Translations under genes and position numbers: made by a program
NCBI GenBank assembly: GCA_964646755.1
Contig: CAZYIE010000001.1
Coordinates: 1 to 64,000 of the forward strand
Direction of reading: 5' to 3'
DNA: 64,000 nt
Source: MVRV01 sp964646755
GTDB lineage: Bacteria; Desulfobacterota; Syntrophia; Syntrophales; Smithellaceae
Part shown: piece after piece, positions 18,570 to 27,750 of the stretch
Layout: every line of letters begins with the position of its first letter
How positions within the stretch are numbered: the first letter of the stretch is position 1
Notes under the pieces: generated by a model
The model's database searches: none
What the model saw: only the letters and a program-made list of their open reading frames with translations
What the model was told of the DNA's origin: nothing

Positions 18570-18860
18570 ATGGCCGATAACCCCGATGTGCAGCAACCAC
18601 AGTCAATAAAAATCAACACTGTCGATGAAATATCAAGAGGAAGGTACAGCAATATGATTCTGGCATCACACGGCACGGACGAGTTTATGCTGGACTGGCT
18701 TTTGAATTCACCCAATGGTCCCCACCTGGTGGCAAGAATAATATTGAGTCCGGCCAATCTGAAGCGCACTATCGAAACCCTTAAGCTCAACTTGCAGGAG
18801 TACGAAAAAAAATATGGAGTCGTTAAGTTACTGGAGACGGATGACCAAAACTTTCATTAA
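18570..18860 (+). CDS. DUF3467 family protein
   Basis: A 96-aa protein matching DUF3467: an early GRYSNMILASHGTDEFMLDW segment, then ARIILSPANLKRTIETL and LQEYEKKYG. The family is small, soluble and of unknown function. The start ATG follows AAAGGAGG. It lies 25 bp after the MBL gene and may share its transcript. Confidence 0.8.
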   Translation: MADNPDVQQPQSIKINTVDEISRGRYSNMILASHGTDEFMLDWLLNSPNGPHLVARIILSPANLKRTIETLKLNLQEYEKKYGVVKLLETDDQNFH

Positions 18861-18910
18861 ACGAAAAATTATCGACGAAGTCCTGCTGAAATAAGTCCCG
18901 TTTTTTGCTT

Positions 18911-19345
18911 CTAAGACTTTCCGGCAATCTGTAAATTTTTCGCTTTTTCCTGGAGAGCAATATCTTCGGGGTCCTTCGGATTAATGATAATACCGTGGGG
19001 AATGCCCCGGGCATCTTTGTCCACATGGATGAAGGTGATAAAGCCGTCGAGCAGGAAATCTTCGTTGCTGTTGTCCACAACTTTGACGTAGGATACCAAG
19101 CGAGTTTTTCCTGCCAGGACGATCTTGCTTTCAAAGCGGATGATGGAACCGTTGTGGATGGGCTTCATAAAGAGCATCCCGTGGATATTAAGACAAACGA
19201 TACTTTGCGGATTTGTGAGGCTTGCGGCAGCGATGAAACCGGCCTCCACGAACCACATCGCTGTCTTTCCCGCAAACAGAGTTCCGTGGTGGTTAAGGTC
19301 GTCGCCTTTCACCATATGGTTGGTGATGTGTGCTTTGAGTTTCAT
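18911..19345 (-). CDS. acyl-CoA thioesterase, hotdog fold
   Basis: A 144-aa hotdog thioesterase of the YciA/BACH type. Conserved parts are NHHGTLFAGKTAMWFVEAGF, where the residues around the N-x-x-G-x-L-x-x-G motif form the active site, and GMLFMKPIHNGSIIRFESKI. It hydrolyses acyl-CoA to free acid and CoA and usually works as a hexamer. It has a strong ribosome site, AAAGGAGGGACG, before ATG 19345. It is transcribed away from tolQ and toward the DUF3467 gene. Confidence 0.9.
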   Translation of the reverse strand: MKLKAHITNHMVKGDDLNHHGTLFAGKTAMWFVEAGFIAAASLTNPQSIVCLNIHGMLFMKPIHNGSIIRFESKIVLAGKTRLVSYVKVVDNSNEDFLLDGFITFIHVDKDARGIPHGIIINPKDPEDIALQEKAKNLQIAGKS

Positions 19346-19516
19346 TCGTCCCTCCTTTCAGGGTCAGTTTTTCGATTTGCCAGGAAATGCGAGAAGCGCT
19401 GCTCTTATCGCCGCAATGATTTTTTACGCAGACAAGTTCTTAAATTTATATTTCTTAATGGCTATATCTTATTTTTAGTTGTGATTCAATTATGGAAATG
19501 GAATAAAAAAGATGTA

Positions 19517-19545
19517 TTGACAACACCATATTTTTACTTTAGGTT
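19517..19545 (+). promoter_or_regulatory. likely promoter of the tol-pal operon
   Basis: Consensus -35 TTGACA (19517-19522) with a weaker -10 TAGGTT (19540-19545) at 17-bp spacing, 38 bp before the tolQ GTG. Confidence 0.55.
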
Positions 19546-19583
19546 ACGCTCCAAGTTTTTAATTCAATTTTGGAGACAAAAAA

Positions 19584-20306
19584 GTGAAAGATATTGGCTC
19601 TTTGGATGTAGGTGGAAATTTTCATGGAAGCCTCATCGGCATGATTCTCGATGCGGGGTACATGGTTAAATTTGTTTTGCTTTTACTTCTTATCTTTTCT
19701 GTAGTTTCCTGGGCAATCATTTTCCTTAAATATAAATATTACCGAAATGTTAAAAAAGAAAATGAGCTGTTTAACTCGGATTATCTGAAGAGCACCAAGC
19801 TTTCCGACGTTCTGCCGGCAGCAAAAAAATACAACTATTCCACGACGGCGGAAGTTTTTCGTGTGGGCTATGCGGAATTAACAAAAACAAATAAGCCTTT
19901 TAAAGAGTCAACTTCCGGCAGCAATGAAATCGGCCTTTCCTCTCTGGATAATGTAGAGAGATCTTTGAATAAAGCCTGCAATGCTGAAATGACCAAGCTC
20001 GAGAGTGCCCTGGGTTTTTTAGCAACGACCGGTTCGGCCAGCCCGTTCATCGGCCTGTTTGGGACGGTATGGGGAATTATGGACACCTTCAAGGGTATTG
20101 GCGCACGGGGATCAGCAACTCTTGCTGTTGTGGCGCCCGGCATTTCCGAAGCTCTGATTGCAACTGCAGCAGGGCTTGCCGCTGCAATACCGGCTGTTAT
20201 TTTCTACAATTATTTCCTTAATCGCGCCAAAACAATGGTTCAGGAAATGGACAATTTCTCCGCTGAATTTTTAAATATTGTTGAACGGTATTTAGTGCGA
20301 AAATAA
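19584..20306 (+). CDS. tolQ: Tol-Pal system protein TolQ (MotA/TolQ/ExbB proton channel)
   Basis: A 240-aa inner-membrane protein with helices at about 24-47, 150-172 and 185-207. The conserved segments LGFLATTGSASPFIGLFGTVWGIMDTFKGI and PGISEALIATAAGLAAAIPAV are typical of the family. With TolR it forms the stator-like proton channel that powers TolA. The start is GTG 19584, preceded by TTGGAGAC. It is followed by tolR, tolA, tolB, pal and cpoB, so TolQ is preferred over ExbB. Confidence 0.94.
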   Translation: MKDIGSLDVGGNFHGSLIGMILDAGYMVKFVLLLLLIFSVVSWAIIFLKYKYYRNVKKENELFNSDYLKSTKLSDVLPAAKKYNYSTTAEVFRVGYAELTKTNKPFKESTSGSNEIGLSSLDNVERSLNKACNAEMTKLESALGFLATTGSASPFIGLFGTVWGIMDTFKGIGARGSATLAVVAPGISEALIATAAGLAAAIPAVIFYNYFLNRAKTMVQEMDNFSAEFLNIVERYLVRK

Positions 20307-20331
20307 CCTCATTTCTCCGGGAATTATAAAC

Positions 20332-20754
20332 ATGCGCTATTTACGCAGACGAAATAATCACTCCAAAGCCCTTTCGGAAATCAATGTTACACCGTTGGTT
20401 GATGTTATGCTGGTGCTTTTAATCATCTTCATGGTAACGGCGCCGATGCTTTCCATGGGCATTGATGTCAACCTTCCCCGCGTTAAATCAAAAAGCGTCG
20501 ATGTCACTGAGGAAAAACTGGTCTTAACAGTTAATGAGACTAAGGGAATTTATTTAAATAAGGTAAAGATACCTCTTAGTGAACTGGGTCCCAAGCTGGA
20601 AGCCATATTCGCCAGCAGGATTGACAGGGAAGTTTTCCTGCGTGCCGATAAAAACGTACCTTATGGGTTTATTGTCGAAGTCATGTCGGAAGTGCGAAAG
20701 GCAGGCGTTGATAAGCTGGGAATGATTACGGAGCCTCCTGAGGACAGGAAATGA
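20332..20754 (+). CDS. tolR: Tol-Pal system protein TolR (ExbD family)
   Basis: A 140-aa protein with one N-terminal membrane helix at about 20-42. The proton-carrying aspartate is in INVTPLVDVMLVLLIIFMV, near residue 24. The periplasmic domain runs from about 45 (MGIDVNLPRVKS). The stop overlaps the tolA start by 4 nt. It partners TolQ in coupling proton flow to TolA. Confidence 0.94.
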   Translation: MRYLRRRNNHSKALSEINVTPLVDVMLVLLIIFMVTAPMLSMGIDVNLPRVKSKSVDVTEEKLVLTVNETKGIYLNKVKIPLSELGPKLEAIFASRIDREVFLRADKNVPYGFIVEVMSEVRKAGVDKLGMITEPPEDRK

Positions 20755-21485
20755 CTTACCCGTCGTATAACAATGGATACAGCGGCAAATATCCAAGCTT
20801 GCACAACATGATCATTCTCTCCCTGATTGCCCATTTCATAGTAATAACCATTGTCCTTGTGTCCCTTCCTTCAGCATCAAGACATTTGACATTCGGACCA
20901 GTTTATTCCGTTTCGCTGGTCAGTTCCGATGTTGTTTTATCAGGAAATCAGGCATCATCATTGCTCCAGGAGATTGGGAAATCCAACGAAGCGGCAAACT
21001 CGGTTATTTACAAAAAGGAGATGAGCCGTTTGGCCGGCACTCCGGTTAAAAAAGAAGAAACAAACCGGCTGAATATTGAAAAGGCAATAAGTGCAATTAA
21101 ACAGAAAGAATCAGCAGCGCCGGAGTCAACATCCGCTTCTTTACGGAACAATTCGGGAAATCGACCGGTCAGAATGACCTCAGGTGAGGCAGCAGCAAAG
21201 ATAAATGATTACGCTAATCTTGTATCATCAAAAGTGCATAATAATTGGTCGATACCGCCAGAAATGAAACCACGCGGCAAAATCGAAACTATTATCGAAA
21301 TAAAAATTATGCGCGACGGTTCACTGGCATATGCCGGATTTGAAAAACGGTCCGGTAATAGCTTTTATGATGAATCCGCCATGAAAGCAGTTAAAAAATC
21401 GGTGCCGTTTCCACCCTTGCCGGGAGGGTTTCCCGACAACATTATGGAAATAGGCATCCGTTTTCATCCTTCACAATTACGCTGA
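20751..21485 (+). CDS. tolA: TolA-like energy transducer with TonB C-terminal domain
   Basis: A 244-aa protein with one membrane helix at about 22-43 (IILSLIAHFIVITIVLVSLP), a middle region rich in K/E/S/A (about 75-150), and a C-terminal TonB/TolA fold (about 160-244) with VHNNWSIPPEM, IEIKIMRDGSLAY and YDESAMKAVKKSVPFPPLP. It spans the periplasm from TolQR to Pal/TolB. It is much shorter than E. coli TolA (421 aa), with a reduced helical spacer, as is common in deltaproteobacteria. Confidence 0.9.
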   Translation: MTYPSYNNGYSGKYPSLHNMIILSLIAHFIVITIVLVSLPSASRHLTFGPVYSVSLVSSDVVLSGNQASSLLQEIGKSNEAANSVIYKKEMSRLAGTPVKKEETNRLNIEKAISAIKQKESAAPESTSASLRNNSGNRPVRMTSGEAAAKINDYANLVSSKVHNNWSIPPEMKPRGKIETIIEIKIMRDGSLAYAGFEKRSGNSFYDESAMKAVKKSVPFPPLPGGFPDNIMEIGIRFHPSQLR

Positions 21486-21487
21486 TT

Positions 21488-22834
21488 ATGCAGAAAGGTA
21501 AATATTCGCTCATGAGAAAGTACTTTTTATCAATGCTGATTGCTGTGCTGATCTTTGCACCTTTGTTTGTAAGCAGCGATGTTGCAGCTAAAGTATATAT
21601 TGATGTTGATTCGCCTAATTTCCAGCTTTTTCCTATAGCAATTTGTGATTTTGATGTTACTGATTCCAACGCCGCACCTAAATCCAAAGATTTAGGTATT
21701 TCGCTTGCTGATGAAGTAAAAAGATATTTAATCATGACGGGATTTTTTAATCCTTTGAATAAAAAAAGTTTTTTGGACGACAAAACTACTAATTCCCCAT
21801 CTGCCAACATTGCTTTTGCCAACTGGGCGATGATCGGCGCCGATTATCTGGTAGTCGGAAGTGTTGCGCAAAGCGACAAAGAAACAACTAACGAATGCCG
21901 TCTATTCGACGTAATCAGAGGAGATCTTCTGTTCAATAAAAAATATAACGCTCCCGGTAAAGATTTAAAAGCTCTGGCAAAAAAGATTGCCTCCGACATA
22001 TTACTTGAGCTTACCGGCGATGAAGGTGATTTTAATACTCAAATTGCGTTTGTTGCCAAAAAAGGGAATAAGGCCGATATTTACACTGTGAATTATGATG
22101 GATCCGACCAGAAAACTCTGACCAATCATCGCGCTATCATTGTTTCCCCTCGCTGGTCGCCGGATGGTCGGTTTATGGCTTTTACATCATTTAAAGGCGG
22201 TGCGCCGGAAGTCTATATTCGGGACTTAAAAAATGGTTCGGAAAGAAAAGTTGCTTCCTTTGAGGGCCTTAATCTTTGTGGTTACTGGTCACCCGATGGG
22301 CAGAAAATATTATTGACATTAAGCAAGGACGGCAACGAGGAATTATATGTCCTCGAAGCAGAAAATCTAAGATTGCAAAGACTGACAAATAACTATGCAA
22401 TTGATGTTTCTCCTGCCTGGTCACCGGATGGCAAAAAAATTGCCTTTGTTTCCAACCGTGGCGGATCACCGCAAATTTACTCAATGGACGCTGACGGAAA
22501 TAATGTCAAAAGAATCACTTTCGAAGGGAACTATAACACCACCCCCTCCTGGTCGCCACGGGGCGGCAGGATTGCCTATGAAGGGCTTATTAGCGGAAAA
22601 TATCAAATCTTTACAATAGATGAAGAGGGCAATAACCTGCTGCAACTCACTTTTGATGCTGCTGATAACGAATCTCCGTCCTGGTCTCCTTCCGGCCGGC
22701 AGATTGTCTATAGTTCGAGAACAAATTCAAAAAGCAAAATTTGTATTATGAATGCCAATGGACTGGGTGGCAGAGTTTTGAAGGAAAATGGCGGCAGCGT
22801 GACGATGCCAATGTGGTCACCGCGGTGGAAATAG
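21488..22834 (+). CDS. tolB: Tol-Pal system beta-propeller protein TolB
   Basis: A 448-aa periplasmic protein. The signal peptide is at about 9-35 (MRKYFLSMLIAVLIFAPLFV), and a second ATG at 21512 could be the real start. The N-terminal domain (about 36-170) precedes a six-bladed propeller with repeated SPRWSPDGRFMAF, SPAWSPDGKKIAF, TPSWSPRGGRIAY and SPSWSPSGRQIVY strands. TolB binds Pal and is released by TolA. It starts 2 bp after the tolA stop. Confidence 0.95.
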   Translation: MQKGKYSLMRKYFLSMLIAVLIFAPLFVSSDVAAKVYIDVDSPNFQLFPIAICDFDVTDSNAAPKSKDLGISLADEVKRYLIMTGFFNPLNKKSFLDDKTTNSPSANIAFANWAMIGADYLVVGSVAQSDKETTNECRLFDVIRGDLLFNKKYNAPGKDLKALAKKIASDILLELTGDEGDFNTQIAFVAKKGNKADIYTVNYDGSDQKTLTNHRAIIVSPRWSPDGRFMAFTSFKGGAPEVYIRDLKNGSERKVASFEGLNLCGYWSPDGQKILLTLSKDGNEELYVLEAENLRLQRLTNNYAIDVSPAWSPDGKKIAFVSNRGGSPQIYSMDADGNNVKRITFEGNYNTTPSWSPRGGRIAYEGLISGKYQIFTIDEEGNNLLQLTFDAADNESPSWSPSGRQIVYSSRTNSKSKICIMNANGLGGRVLKENGGSVTMPMWSPRWK

Positions 22835-23075
22835 TTTTTTCCTTAGCCGATTTTAAGGTTGTAATTTTTTATTGTTTACCGTATATAAAAACTAACTATG
22901 ATAAGACCTGAATTTGACAGGAATATCGAAAAACAACGCGGCTGTCGGGCTTCGCCTTAAAACTTCCCACAATTTTGTCAATGATTTTCATTGATGTAAT
23001 ATGTCAACTGTGTTTAATTGATGGAAAGTGTTATTTTTATAACCTTAATTTTTGAATTGAAAGGAGATTTTAAGA

Positions 23076-23675
23076 ATGAAAAAGAACTTAACTTGGATAG
23101 GATTTTTAATCGTGCTTGCGTTTAGTCTGAGCATGTTTACCGGTTGCGCGGAAAAAAAGGCAGTAGTAAAAGAAGGTGCTGCTCAGGATCAGCAGGTTAC
23201 ATCTGATCAGGCCGCAAAAGATGCAGCAAAAGCAGAAGCTGATCGCCTGGCCAGAGAGCAGGCAGAAAAAGATCGTCTGGCCAGAGAGTTGGCGGAAAAA
23301 GAACAGTCAGCTAAAGTCCAAGCAGCAGCCGCCGTAGAAGAAGCAGTAAAAGATATTTATTTTGATTTCGACAAGTCTAATATTCGACCCGATGCCCGCG
23401 AAGTCCTCAAGGCTAATGCCGATTATTTTCTAAAAAACAGTGCTGCCTCCATTGTTATTGAAGGCAACTGCGACGAAAGAGGTACTGCCGAATACAATAT
23501 GGCCTTGGGTCAAAGGCGCGCTCAGGAAGCAAAGAAATATCTGATAAATCTGGGTGTAAAAGCATCCGCCATAAAGGCAATAAGCTACGGAAAAGAACGC
23601 CCGATTGATCCCGGACATGACGAACAGGCATGGGCAAAGAATCGTCGGGATCACTTTGTGGTAAAGACCAAATAA
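23076..23675 (+). CDS. pal: peptidoglycan-associated lipoprotein Pal
   Basis: A 199-aa outer-membrane lipoprotein. The lipobox SMFTGC gives C24 as the acylated residue. A linker at about 50-85 contains two near-repeats, ADRLAREQAEKD and LARELAEKEQ, then the OmpA-like domain (about 95-199) with IYFDFDKSNIRPDAREVL, EGNCDERGTAEYN and GQRRAQEAKKYL. The aspartate and arginine of that domain bind the diaminopimelate of peptidoglycan. The start is preceded by AAAGGAG. A 240-bp gap separates it from tolB and may carry its own promoter. Confidence 0.96.
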   Translation: MKKNLTWIGFLIVLAFSLSMFTGCAEKKAVVKEGAAQDQQVTSDQAAKDAAKAEADRLAREQAEKDRLARELAEKEQSAKVQAAAAVEEAVKDIYFDFDKSNIRPDAREVLKANADYFLKNSAASIVIEGNCDERGTAEYNMALGQRRAQEAKKYLINLGVKASAIKAISYGKERPIDPGHDEQAWAKNRRDHFVVKTK

Positions 23676-23696
23676 TTTAGCGCTGAGGTTAAAAAA

Positions 23697-24530
23697 TTGA
23701 GAAATTTTCTTTATCTCATTTTACTGGTTATCTTGCTCTCCTTAACCGGATGTGCCACAACTGACGATTTAAAAGCTATGCGCGCTGAATTAAATCAGGG
23801 TATGGAGGATAAACTGGCGGCTATTGATGCTAATGTGGCCGTTATGAAAAAAGAACTGGGAAAAAACTCCGAGGCTCTGGCGAGCACTAGAAAAGGGAGT
23901 GCCAATATAGGGGCGGATATTACAGAGTTGCGGGACAATCTTCAGCAGTTGCGTGGCCAGGTGGAAGCATTGAAAAAAGACATGACCCGCAGCATGAAAA
24001 AAGAAGAAGAGTACAAAGACAAATTGGAAAACGTACTCCTCAAAATCAATTTCATTGAAAACTTCCTGGAAATTGGCAAAAAGGATAGTTTAAGCGAGTC
24101 TGGAGATAAGGGAAAATCAGCAGGTAGCGCCGCCGTTAAAGATCCGGCAAAAAAGCAGGACAAGGAAAATATGTATTCCACGTCCTATCAGCTTTTTAAA
24201 GAAGGCAGTTACGATAAAGCACGGACGGAATTTCAAAACTTTTTAGCCTTATATCCTGATTCGGAGTATTCCGATAATGCTCAGTTCTGGATTGGCGAAT
24301 GTTACTTTTTTGAAAAGAATTACGAGAAAGCAATTTTGGAGTACGAAAAGGTAACCAAGAATTTTCCGGGCGGCAATAAAGTTCCTTATGCTTTACTGAA
24401 ACAAGGACTATCCTTTCTGAAGCTGAATGATAAAACCAGTGCCAAGTTGCTTTTGCAGCAGGTAATCAAGTCTTATCCGAACACCAATCAGGCACGCATG
24501 GCACGCACAAAGTTGCAGGAAATTAAGTGA
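23697..24530 (+). CDS. cpoB: cell division coordinator CpoB (YbgF)
   Basis: A 277-aa protein starting at TTG 23697. The N-terminal hydrophobic stretch ends LSLTGC, giving a lipobox cysteine at C19, so it is probably a lipoprotein, unlike E. coli CpoB. A coiled coil covers about 25-115. The C-terminal domain (about 160-277) has three TPR-like repeats, including YDKARTEFQNFLALYPDSEYSD. CpoB links PBP activity with Tol-driven outer-membrane constriction. It ends the operon before a strong terminator. Confidence 0.92.
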   Translation: MRNFLYLILLVILLSLTGCATTDDLKAMRAELNQGMEDKLAAIDANVAVMKKELGKNSEALASTRKGSANIGADITELRDNLQQLRGQVEALKKDMTRSMKKEEEYKDKLENVLLKINFIENFLEIGKKDSLSESGDKGKSAGSAAVKDPAKKQDKENMYSTSYQLFKEGSYDKARTEFQNFLALYPDSEYSDNAQFWIGECYFFEKNYEKAILEYEKVTKNFPGGNKVPYALLKQGLSFLKLNDKTSAKLLLQQVIKSYPNTNQARMARTKLQEIK

Positions 24531-24558
24531 TTTTGCGCAGCAAAAACAAAACAGAAAA

Positions 24559-24584
24559 GGGGGCTAATCCAGCCCCCTTTTTTT
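24559..24584 (+). terminator. intrinsic terminator of the tol-pal operon
   Basis: GGGGGCT (24559-24565) and AGCCCCC (24571-24577) form a hairpin with a 5-nt loop, followed by T7. Confidence 0.92.
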
Positions 24585-24637
24585 GATTGACTTATTCTAA
24601 TTCTAAATCAAAGCGCCACCTTTGCTGTCGGCTTCCA

Positions 24638-26419
24638 TCAGCTCAGTTTTGTCGCCAGGTCTTCCAATTCATTCCAGCGTTTATAGGCACCGTCCAGCTC
24701 TGTATCCAGGCAAGCCAGTCTGTCACTGGCCTTTCTAATTTTTCCGGCATCGTTGTTTTTCGCATAGAATTCTGGTGAGTTCACAGTGGCGGTCAATTGC
24801 TGCTTTTCCTCTTCCAGTGTTTCTATTTTTTGCGGTAAATCCTGGAGCTCCCGCGTTTCTTTAAAAGAGAGTTTACGTTTCTGAGGCAGCAGTTTTTCTT
24901 TTTTGGTCTTTTCTTGCTTTACACTTTCCCCATCCGTCCGTGTCCGCACAATGCGCTGCCTCAGCCAGTCATCATAACCACCGACATACTCCTGCAGTTG
25001 CCCGTCACCTTCAAAGACAATGGTGGAAGTAACCACATTGTTGAGAAACGTACGGTCATGGCTGACCAGCAGGATTGTGCCTTTATATTCCGAGAGCCGG
25101 TCTTCGAGTAATTCCAGTGTTTCGGCATCCAGGTCGTTGGTAGGTTCGTCCAGTACCAGCAAATTAGAAGGGATGCTGAAAAGTTTGGCCAGCAGCAATC
25201 GGTTACGTTCTCCGCCGGAAAGGGATTTTACTTTCGCCATGATCTGTGCCGGGGGAAAGAGGAAATCCTGGAGATAACCCACGATGTGACGGGGAAACCC
25301 GTCGATGAAGATTGTGTCGTTGCCGGAGGCTATATTATCCTTTAGTGTCTTGTTTTCGTCGAGTTGACCCCGAAGTTGATCAAAATAGGCAATTTGTATC
25401 CCCGTGCCCTGGCGGATGCGGCCCTGCTGTATAGCAAGCTCACCCAGCAGAATTTTAAGGAGAGTGGTTTTACCGGAGCCATTGGGTCCGATGATGCCCA
25501 CTTTATCGCCGCGGACGATAACTGTTGAGAATTCTTTTATGATTTGTTTATTTTCGTAAGCGAAGCTGATATTTTCAGTCTCCACAACTATCTTCCCGCC
25601 TCTTTCGGCCTCCTGAATTGCCAAGCGCGCCAAGCCTGTCTGCGTCTGCCTGCGGGCACGTTCCGCGCGCAGCTGCTTGAGAGCACGGACTCTGCCTTCG
25701 TTTCTGGTCCGTCGCGCCTTAACGCCCTGCCGGACCCAGATTTCCTCTTTGGCCAGCTTTTTATCAAATTCCTGCCACTGTTTTTCTTCCGCCTCCAGCA
25801 TTGCCTGCCGGCGTTCTAAATAGGTGCGGTAATTGCAGGAAAAGGATATCAATTTTCCCCGGTCAATCTCCACAATGCGCAGGGCCAATCTTTGGAGAAA
25901 CGTGCGGTCATGGGTTACAAAAATGATGGCTTTTCCATGGTTTTGTAGAAAATCCTCCAGCCAGAGGATGGCATTGATATCCAGATGGTTGGTAGGTTCA
26001 TCAAGCAGGAGAAGGTCTGGTTCGCCTACCAGTGCCCGGGCCATAAAAACCCGGCGCTTCATTCCCGCAGATAAGTTCCGAAATTCGGCATTTTCATTAA
26101 GTCCGGTCCGGCTGATGATCCTTTCGACTTGCAGGTGGCAAAGCGAACCCCCTGCGGCTACGATATCATAGACTGTGCCCGCTAGATCGTCTGGGACATC
26201 CTGTGGAAGCAGGCTTATGCGGACTTCATCGCCTTTAATTATCTGGCCTGCTTCCGGAACTATATGGCCCGTGAGCATTTTCATCAAGGTGGACTTGCCA
26301 GAACCATTGCGGCCCAGAAGTCCTATTCTTTCGCCAGCCTCAATTTGGAGCGTGGCCGAAGCTAGCAGGAGCGGTCCACCGAAGCTTACCGAAACATTAT
26401 TAATCCATATTAATCCCAT
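24638..26419 (-). CDS. uup: ABC-F family ATPase, Uup type
   Basis: A 593-aa cytoplasmic protein with two ABC domains and no membrane segments. Walker A motifs are GRNGSGKST (about 36-44) and GPNGSGKTT (about 316-324); signatures are LSAGMKRR and LSGGERNR; Walker B are LLLLDEPTNHLD and LLVLDEPTNDLD. A C-terminal coiled coil (about 515-593) marks it as Uup rather than EttA. Uup binds ribosomes and branched DNA. The start has no good ribosome site nearby, but a stop lies three codons upstream in frame, so ATG 26419 is the first possible ATG. Confidence 0.93.
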   Translation of the reverse strand: MGLIWINNVSVSFGGPLLLASATLQIEAGERIGLLGRNGSGKSTLMKMLTGHIVPEAGQIIKGDEVRISLLPQDVPDDLAGTVYDIVAAGGSLCHLQVERIISRTGLNENAEFRNLSAGMKRRVFMARALVGEPDLLLLDEPTNHLDINAILWLEDFLQNHGKAIIFVTHDRTFLQRLALRIVEIDRGKLISFSCNYRTYLERRQAMLEAEEKQWQEFDKKLAKEEIWVRQGVKARRTRNEGRVRALKQLRAERARRQTQTGLARLAIQEAERGGKIVVETENISFAYENKQIIKEFSTVIVRGDKVGIIGPNGSGKTTLLKILLGELAIQQGRIRQGTGIQIAYFDQLRGQLDENKTLKDNIASGNDTIFIDGFPRHIVGYLQDFLFPPAQIMAKVKSLSGGERNRLLLAKLFSIPSNLLVLDEPTNDLDAETLELLEDRLSEYKGTILLVSHDRTFLNNVVTSTIVFEGDGQLQEYVGGYDDWLRQRIVRTRTDGESVKQEKTKKEKLLPQKRKLSFKETRELQDLPQKIETLEEEKQQLTATVNSPEFYAKNNDAGKIRKASDRLACLDTELDGAYKRWNELEDLATKLS

Positions 26420-26756
26420 GATCTTTTACTCAATTTTTTGTTCTCCTTGCCATACAGAGCCAATTATTTGATTCCGGTACAGATACTATTTTCATGCAAA
26501 ATGTGACTTATCACATTTCTGGGCTAGGCGCATCATTCATCATTACATTGGCTTTGTTGACGGTCAGGTGTGGAGTGTTTTTGTCGTAAGAAGCTAAACC
26601 AATTAAATATATTCCGATTTTTCGTTTCCCTTTTGTTTCCAGCCTTATATTTATCGTATTACCAGCTTGATCATTTTCGAGAAATGTGGGTATAGAGCTC
26701 AGAAGAAGACTGTAAAACGAGATGTTCTTTTTGTCGGGCAAAATCAAATATTTTGC
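26420..26756. other. 337-bp divergent gap between uup and rplM
   Basis: I find no gene I can defend here. A 78-codon minus-strand frame at 26511-26747 begins with TTG and has no ribosome site. No terminator or RNA gene is apparent. The rplM promoter follows at 26757. Confidence 0.5.
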
Positions 26757-26785
26757 TTGACAAACAAAGCAAAGTTACATAACTT
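26757..26785 (+). promoter_or_regulatory. probable rplM-rpsI promoter
   Basis: Consensus -35 TTGACA (26757-26762), 17-bp spacer, weak -10 TAACTT (26780-26785). The rplM start is at 26824. Confidence 0.5.
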
Positions 26786-26823
26786 GCGCCTTTAAATTTT
26801 TTATCACGTGGTGGTTTTAATTT

Positions 26824-27252
26824 ATGAAGACTTTTATGGCAAAAACTGAAGCACCGAATAGCGAATGGTATATTGTGGACGCATCCGGTAAAGTATTAGG
26901 AAGATTAGCTGCGGAGATAGCGCACCGGCTGAGAGGTAAACATAAGGCGACTTACACTCCGCATGTCGATACCGGCGATTTTATTATTGTTGTTAATGCA
27001 GATAAAATTATCCTGACTGGTAAAAAGCTGACGGACAAGATTTATTATCATTATTCTGGTTATCCCGGTGGATTAAGAGAAACAAGTGCAGGAAAAATGC
27101 TGGCCGAGAAGCCGGAGAATTTAATTCGTATTGCAGTTGCGGGAATGTTACCCAAGACTAATCTGGGCAGGAAAATGTCGAGAAAACTGAAAGTTTATGC
27201 CGGGAATGCTCATCCGCATGAAGCGCAGTGCCCGCATATTCTTACAGTTTAA
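26824..27252 (+). CDS. rplM: 50S ribosomal protein L13
   Basis: A 142-aa L13 of full length. It contains WYIVDASGKVLGRLAAEIAHRLRGKHKATYTPHVDTGD and the GMLPKTNLGRKMSRKLKVY signature near residue 100. L13 is an early-assembly protein of the large subunit. It forms the conserved two-gene operon with rpsI, with a terminator after rpsI. Confidence 0.98.
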   Translation: MKTFMAKTEAPNSEWYIVDASGKVLGRLAAEIAHRLRGKHKATYTPHVDTGDFIIVVNADKIILTGKKLTDKIYYHYSGYPGGLRETSAGKMLAEKPENLIRIAVAGMLPKTNLGRKMSRKLKVYAGNAHPHEAQCPHILTV

Positions 27253-27303
27253 TTTTCCGCTTAATATAAGATTTATTTGATACTTACTAATTTGGGAGAA
27301 GGT

Positions 27304-27702
27304 ATGACACAGACACAAGAACGTTATTACGCAACTGGCAAGAGAAAAAGTGCTATCGCTCGTGTTTATATGAAATCGGGTAGTGGCAATATAGTAGTCA
27401 ATAAAAGAAGCTATGAAGAATATTTTACGCGCCCCAGCTTAAAAATGATCATTAGGCAGCCTTTCGAGATTACCGGAAAAAGCGGCCAGTTTGACTTATA
27501 TGTTAATGTTAGTGGCGGAGGAGCAGCCGGTCAGGCTGGAGCAGTTAAACATGGAATTTCTAAAGCCCTTCTGGAATATGATGTTCAACTGCGCCCCGTT
27601 CTGAAGAAAGCTGGTTTTCTGACCAGAGATGCCCGGATTAAAGAAAGAAAGAAGTATGGACAGCCTGGCGCAAGGAAAAGATTCCAATTCTCCAAGCGTT
27701 AA
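27304..27702 (+). CDS. rpsI: 30S ribosomal protein S9
   Basis: A 132-aa S9. ATG 27304 is the start, with GGGAGAAGG directly upstream; a TTG at 27277 would add nine implausible residues. RYYATGKRKSAIARVY opens the protein, and the C-terminal tail ends KRFQFSKR, which reaches the tRNA anticodon in the P site. It is 51 bp downstream of rplM and co-transcribed with it. Confidence 0.98.
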   Translation: MTQTQERYYATGKRKSAIARVYMKSGSGNIVVNKRSYEEYFTRPSLKMIIRQPFEITGKSGQFDLYVNVSGGGAAGQAGAVKHGISKALLEYDVQLRPVLKKAGFLTRDARIKERKKYGQPGARKRFQFSKR

Positions 27703-27712
27703 ATTTCACAAA

Positions 27713-27741
27713 CAGGGGGGCTTCGAGCCTCCCTTTTTTTT
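27713..27741 (+). terminator. intrinsic terminator after rpsI
   Basis: GGGGGGCT-TCG-AGCCTCCC forms a tight hairpin followed by T8. It sits 10 bp before the argC start, so argC must be expressed by readthrough or by a promoter inside this region. Confidence 0.88.
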
Positions 27742-27750
27742 GGAGTTTTT

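Noticed and set aside
18995..19669. 224-codon plus-strand frame
   Set aside because: It lies opposite the thioesterase gene and runs into the tolQ promoter and start; the thioesterase frame carries the family motifs.
22835..23075. Gap between tolB and pal checked for a tRNA or small RNA
   Set aside because: No cloverleaf, no TTCRA T-loop motif and no terminator found; it may only carry a pal promoter.
26511..26747. 78-codon minus-strand frame between uup and rplM
   Set aside because: It begins with TTG, has no ribosome site and shows no recognisable motif. I left it as part of an unannotated gap.
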